A program made the position numbers and the translations under genes. A model generated the notes under the pieces. It worked only from the letters and a program-made list of their open reading frames with translations, was not told where the DNA came from and made no database searches. From NCBI GenBank assembly GCA_950071875.1, contig CATMNW010000065.1:1-9655 (forward strand): a stretch of 9,655 nucleotides of DNA. Direction: 5' to 3'. Source of the stretch: an uncultured Erythrobacteraceae bacterium. GTDB lineage: Bacteria > Pseudomonadota > Alphaproteobacteria > Sphingomonadales > Sphingomonadaceae. Shown one piece after another: positions 6,929 through 9,655 of the stretch; position 1 is the first letter of the stretch; each line of letters begins with the position of its first letter.

Positions 6929-6982
6929 GCGCGCGACGCTAGGCCTTGCCCGTACCCCCATGCAAGGATTACGGCGCGGGCG

Positions 6983-8350
6983 ATGACCCATGATATCCAC
7001 ATAATCGGCGGCGGCCTCGCTGGAAGCGAAGCGGCGTGGCAGCTTGCAATCCGGGGCCACAAGGTGCGCCTTTCGGAAATGCGCGGCAGCGGCGAGATGA
7101 CGCCTGCACATCAGACCGATGGTCTGGCGGAACTGGTATGTTCCAACAGCTTCCGTTCCGATGATGATACGAAGAACGCGGTCGGGCTGCTTCATCACGA
7201 GATGCGTCGCCTGGACAGCCTCATCATGCGCGCCGGCGAAGCCGCTCGCGTGCCTGCAGGATCGGCAATGGCGGTCGACCGCGATGTTTTCTCAGCGGAG
7301 GTTCAACGCGCGCTCGACGAACACCCCAATGTAACAGTGATTCGCGAGCGTGTGGACGCCCTTCCACCCGAAGGTCCGACCATCGTCGCCACCGGCCCGC
7401 TGACCGCACAGGCGCTGGCGGAGAGCATCGTTGGAGCAACCGGGCAGGACCGACTTGCTTTCTTCGACGCAATCGCTCCCATCGTTCACCGCGACAGCAT
7501 CGACATGTCGAAATGCTGGATCCAGAGCCGCTGGAACAAGCGCACCGAGGCCTCGAACGAGGATGGCGACTACATCAACTGCCCGATGACCAAGGAGCAG
7601 TACCTCGCCTTCCATCAGGGTCTCATGGACGGCGAGAAGACCGAATTCCGCGAATGGGAAGCCGACACACCTTATTTCGACGGATGCATGCCGATCGAGG
7701 TCATGGCCGCGCGCGGAGTCGAGACTTTGCGCTACGGACCGATGAAAGGCGTCGGTCTCGACAACCCCTATGACACCAGCGAGGAACACCCGCAGGGCAA
7801 GTGGCCCTATGCCGTGGTGCAGCTGCGCCAGGATAACAAGCTCGGCACGCTGTGGAACATGGTCGGATTCCAGACGAAGTTGAAATATGGCGCTCAAACA
7901 GAATTGTTCCGGACGATCCCCGGGCTGGAAAACGCAGAGTTTGCTCGTCTGGGCGGCCTTCACCGGAATACCTTCATCAACTCACCCCTGGTGCTGGACC
8001 GGCAACTGCGCCTGAAGGATGCTGGGCACATCCGATTTGCCGGACAGATTACAGGCTGCGAAGGCTATGTCGAAAGTTCGGCCGTCGGCCTGATGGCTGG
8101 CCTAATGGCTTCGGCGCAGATGGCGGGGCGCGACTGGACGCCGCCGCCCCGCACGACGGCTTTCGGCGCCTTGCTCAGCCATATTACAGGCGACGCAGAA
8201 GCCGACACATTCCAGCCCATGAATGTCAACTTCGGCCTCTTTCCGCCGCTACATGAGGTGAAGAAAAAGCAGCGCAAGGAAGCGTATACGGACCGAGCCA
8301 AGGCAGATTTCGGTACGTGGCTTTCAACGATGGAAGCCATACCGGCTTAA
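6983..8350 (+). CDS. trmFO: Methylenetetrahydrofolate--tRNA-(uracil-5-)-methyltransferase TrmFO
   Basis: Flavoenzyme that makes 5-methyluridine at position 54 of the tRNA T-loop, taking carbon from methylenetetrahydrofolate and reducing it with FADH2; it replaces the SAM-dependent TrmA of E. coli. The 455-residue product matches the usual length. The FAD-binding GGGLAGSEAAW lies at residues 9-19. LVCSNSFRSDD (51-61) contains Cys53, which aligns with the catalytic-region cysteine of characterised TrmFO. FDGCMPIEVMA (232-242) contains the second conserved cysteine, Cys235. GQITGCEGYVESSA (354-367) and MNVNFGLFPP (413-422) are further family blocks. The ATG at 6983 gives a start right before the dinucleotide fold. 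The nearest Shine-Dalgarno-like AAGGA (6964-6968) is 14 bases away, so initiation may be weak or leaderless. The stop overlaps the stop of the opposite EF-hand gene. Confidence 0.96.
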   Translation: MTHDIHIIGGGLAGSEAAWQLAIRGHKVRLSEMRGSGEMTPAHQTDGLAELVCSNSFRSDDDTKNAVGLLHHEMRRLDSLIMRAGEAARVPAGSAMAVDRDVFSAEVQRALDEHPNVTVIRERVDALPPEGPTIVATGPLTAQALAESIVGATGQDRLAFFDAIAPIVHRDSIDMSKCWIQSRWNKRTEASNEDGDYINCPMTKEQYLAFHQGLMDGEKTEFREWEADTPYFDGCMPIEVMAARGVETLRYGPMKGVGLDNPYDTSEEHPQGKWPYAVVQLRQDNKLGTLWNMVGFQTKLKYGAQTELFRTIPGLENAEFARLGGLHRNTFINSPLVLDRQLRLKDAGHIRFAGQITGCEGYVESSAVGLMAGLMASAQMAGRDWTPPPRTTAFGALLSHITGDAEADTFQPMNVNFGLFPPLHEVKKKQRKEAYTDRAKADFGTWLSTMEAIPA

Positions 8351-8781
8351 CAGGCGCAGGATCGTTTCGTTCTGGGTTTCGGAGCAGTTGTAGCAAACTC
8401 CCTGGGCGTCAGCTGGTTATCATTATCGGCATCGGCGCCTTCGAACTTATCGACTGTGGCAACTGCCCACTCCTCGAAATCGAGGAGGTTGTTTCCGTCC
8501 TTGTCCAGCTTTCGAAATGCTGCCGAACGGCTGGACAGCATCTCGGTGCGCGTAATGCGCCAATCGCGATTTCGGTCGTAGCGGAAGAATCGCTTCTGCT
8601 CTTTGGTAAGCTCGCTTGCTTCCGGCGGTGCGGGTCCCACCATCTCTCCCGGATCGCTGGGCGGTACTTCAGGCAATTCTGCTTCGGCCACTCCCTGTTC
8701 CGGCGGTGGAGCCCCGCGTTCGACCTGCGCCCTGCCCTGCCACCAGAAGGCGCCCAAGCCTACCAGTGCCAGCGCCACCAT
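8347..8781 (-). CDS. Membrane-anchored triple EF-hand protein
   Basis: A small calcium-binding-type protein, 144 residues from the ATG at 8781. A short hydrophobic N-terminus (1-14) is followed by a Pro/Glu-rich linker (20-58) and three canonical 12-residue EF-hand loops. They begin at Asp69 (DRNRDWRITRTE), Asp93 (DKDGNNLLDFEE) and Asp117 (DADNDNQLTPRE), each with acidic or Asn ligands at positions 1, 3 and 5 and Glu at 12. The C-terminus is basic and ends in CAC. With the N-terminus anchored in the inner membrane, the EF-hands would face the periplasm, a calcium-sensing or buffering role by inference. The true start is probably further upstream at an ATC codon (8803-8805): AGGAG lies eight bases before it, and the added INRILLGA completes a normal-length membrane anchor. 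No function is known to me for this family. Confidence 0.8.
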   Translation of the reverse strand: MVALALVGLGAFWWQGRAQVERGAPPPEQGVAEAELPEVPPSDPGEMVGPAPPEASELTKEQKRFFRYDRNRDWRITRTEMLSSRSAAFRKLDKDGNNLLDFEEWAVATVDKFEGADADNDNQLTPREFATTAPKPRTKRSCAC

Positions 8782-8813
8782 CGCCCCTAAAAGTATTCGA
8801 TTGATGGCTCTCG

Positions 8814-8818
8814 CTCCT
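8814..8818 (-). promoter_or_regulatory. Shine-Dalgarno of the EF-hand gene, placed for a non-ATG start
   Basis: AGGAG on the minus strand is eight bases upstream of an in-frame ATC (8805-8803) and 32 bases upstream of the first ATG (8781). The ATG itself has only AGGGG two bases in front of it, or five bases in front of the following GTG codon. The site therefore argues for initiation at or near the ATC. Confidence 0.5.
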
Positions 8819-8837
8819 AGATCGATCCTTGACGATA

Positions 8838-9497
8838 CTAACGCCCAAACACACTCAGCCGCAAGGCCGCCAGTGGACTAAGGCGGTCTCCCATCAGCCG
8901 TATTCCACCTTTGTCGAGCGAACGCTCTGCCAACCCGGCAAGCACTGCCAGAGGTCGCATATCCTTCGGTAAGTTATGCCAGTCTCCGTCCTCGTCAGAC
9001 ATCCCGATACGAGCGAGAGCGCGATCATTCTCATCGGGCAGGAAATAGGCAAGTTCGGCCATAGCCCACAGGCAACCTCCGCTGCGCGCATCTTGGGTGG
9101 AATGCGCCAAACCCAGCCGCATCGCTATCGCTTCGGCTAGCGATGCTCTCCCATCGACAAATTCGGCCAAAGCGGCATCGCCAAGGGGAGGGGTGCCCAG
9201 TAGCGCTTCCCATCCATCCAGACCATCAATCAGTTTGGCAGCGTCGTTGCCCCAAGCTTCGCCGATCAAATCCAGAAGGATATCCCCACGGGGCCTCCGA
9301 GTGGGCGGTTCGTTCAGTTGGTCTCGCCACCATGCTATACGCATCTGGGCAAGGAGAGGCTCCTTTGCCCCCAGGACGTATGTGCCGATACGCGCATCGA
9401 GAGCGAAAACACTCAACCAAATGCTGCGATTGGATCCACCACTTGCCAGAGCGACACGCATCGCTTCCGGTAATTCCTGAACGAGATCGTCCGACAT
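8838..9497 (-). CDS. Squalene/phytoene synthase-like protein without catalytic Asp motifs
   Basis: A 219-residue protein resembling the N-terminal half of the squalene/phytoene synthase family. The best block is FALDARIGTYVLGAKEPLLA leading into QMRIAWWRDQL (residues 31-61), the conserved helix region before the first Asp-rich motif of true synthases. The DxxxD substrate-binding motifs are missing and the chain is shorter than the roughly 280-350 residues of active enzymes, so prenyl coupling is unlikely. In this it resembles NDUFAF6-type relatives, which assist respiratory complex I assembly in mitochondria; a similar role here is only a guess. I chose the ATG at 9497; a TTG at 9533 would add twelve residues. 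Neither has a clear Shine-Dalgarno. It lies 70 bp after pdhB and 56 bp before the EF-hand ATG, all on one strand with no terminator between, suggesting an operon. Confidence 0.72.
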   Translation of the reverse strand: MSDDLVQELPEAMRVALASGGSNRSIWLSVFALDARIGTYVLGAKEPLLAQMRIAWWRDQLNEPPTRRPRGDILLDLIGEAWGNDAAKLIDGLDGWEALLGTPPLGDAALAEFVDGRASLAEAIAMRLGLAHSTQDARSGGCLWAMAELAYFLPDENDRALARIGMSDEDGDWHNLPKDMRPLAVLAGLAERSLDKGGIRLMGDRLSPLAALRLSVFGR

Positions 9498-9567
9498 TGA
9501 TCGGGTCAGAGCCGAGGACGATAAGCCTGTCAAGCAAGCGCACCGTGCGCGACCTGAGACGGCATCC

Positions 9568-9655
9568 TCAGTCCCTGTAGCAGACCTTTTTCACAGCTTT
9601 TACGATGCGAGGCGTATCGATCAAAGCCAGCTTTTCGAGGTTTGCGGCATAGGGC
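9568..9655 (-). CDS. pdhB: Pyruvate dehydrogenase E1 component beta subunit, C-terminal end only
   Basis: Only the last 28 codons and the TGA stop (9570-9568) are in the window. The translated end, PYAANLEKLALIDTPRIV followed by KAVKKVCYRD, matches the characteristic C-terminus of pyruvate dehydrogenase E1 beta, where PYAANLEKLALP is strongly conserved. One small deviation is Ile-Asp where the family usually has Pro after LAL. The subunit forms part of the thiamine-diphosphate-dependent E1 that decarboxylates pyruvate and passes acetyl groups to lipoyl-E2. The call rests on a short segment recalled from family knowledge. A 2-oxoisovalerate dehydrogenase beta subunit is less likely. Confidence 0.8.
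   Translation of the reverse strand, partial: PYAANLEKLALIDTPRIVKAVKKVCYRD

Noticed and set aside
6596..6982. In-frame upstream extension of trmFO by about 129 codons
   Set aside because: This stretch is antisense to the YhhN membrane protein, and TrmFO proteins begin immediately before the GGGLAGSEAAW dinucleotide fold, so the ATG at 6983 is right.
6929..7198. N-terminal extension of the YhhN protein by up to 90 residues
   Set aside because: It overlaps the start of trmFO antisense, reads as Arg/His-rich low-quality sequence and makes the protein longer than its family.
7292..7963. A 223-codon minus-strand open frame inside trmFO
   Set aside because: It is opposite a fully conserved TrmFO and has no family resemblance.
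9538..9550. GCGCACCGTGCGC palindrome downstream of pdhB as a terminator
   Set aside because: Only five stem pairs with a three-base loop and no T tract on either strand.
9530..9565. An 11-codon open frame (MPSQVAHGALA) between pdhB and the synthase-like gene, whose stop overlaps the TTG at 9533
   Set aside because: It is short enough to arise by chance, with no regulatory codon bias and no attenuator hairpin. Translational coupling is possible but unsupported.
1..9655. Mobile elements, CRISPR arrays, phage or defence genes
   Set aside because: I looked for transposase motifs, terminal inverted repeats, regularly spaced repeats and typical defence domains on both strands and saw none. All long frames are explained by chromosomal core genes.

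Overview
This window looks like an ordinary stretch of core chromosome from an alphaproteobacterium, most likely Sphingomonadales and close to Erythrobacteraceae. The basis is family resemblance recalled from memory: moderately high GC, an alphaproteobacterial-type GyrA with an acidic tail, TrmFO used for tRNA m5U54, and a squalene/phytoene-synthase-like protein next to pyruvate dehydrogenase E1 beta. I see no insertion sequence, phage gene, CRISPR array, tRNA, rRNA, toxin or defence cassette, and no patch of clearly foreign composition.

Layout, left to right. The N-terminal end of lipoyl synthase (lipA, minus strand, cut by the window edge) is divergent from a beta-carbonic anhydrase (plus). 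A NYN-nuclease/OST-HTH protein (plus) follows the carbonic anhydrase after a short gap. A strong hairpin terminator at about 1714-1744 separates that pair from a convergent, exported TPR-repeat protein (minus). A 304-bp divergent intergenic region with several small repeats lies before gyrA (plus, TTG start). Next come a YhhN-family membrane protein (minus), trmFO (plus), and a minus-strand cluster at the right end. Read in its own direction, that cluster is pdhB (only its last codons present), a squalene/phytoene-synthase-like protein without the catalytic Asp motifs, and a membrane-anchored triple EF-hand protein. Orientation changes six times, so most transcription units are one to three genes long.

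Functional links are loose. LipA makes the lipoyl group used by the pyruvate dehydrogenase complex, of which PdhB is a subunit, but the two genes sit at opposite ends of the window. GyrA and TrmFO are housekeeping. The carbonic anhydrase and NYN protein may be co-transcribed. The pdhB, synthase-like and EF-hand genes may form one transcript, because no terminator is visible between them.

The points most worth a second look are small-scale. GyrA has alanine at the quinolone-determining Ser83 position. The EF-hand gene has a well-placed Shine-Dalgarno in front of an ATC codon rather than an ATG. trmFO and the EF-hand gene share a TTAA at their converging stop codons. An 11-bp tandem repeat lies between the TPR gene and gyrA. 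The lipA leader carries a G7-A-G5 run over its ribosome binding site. I did not find a convincing undescribed system.
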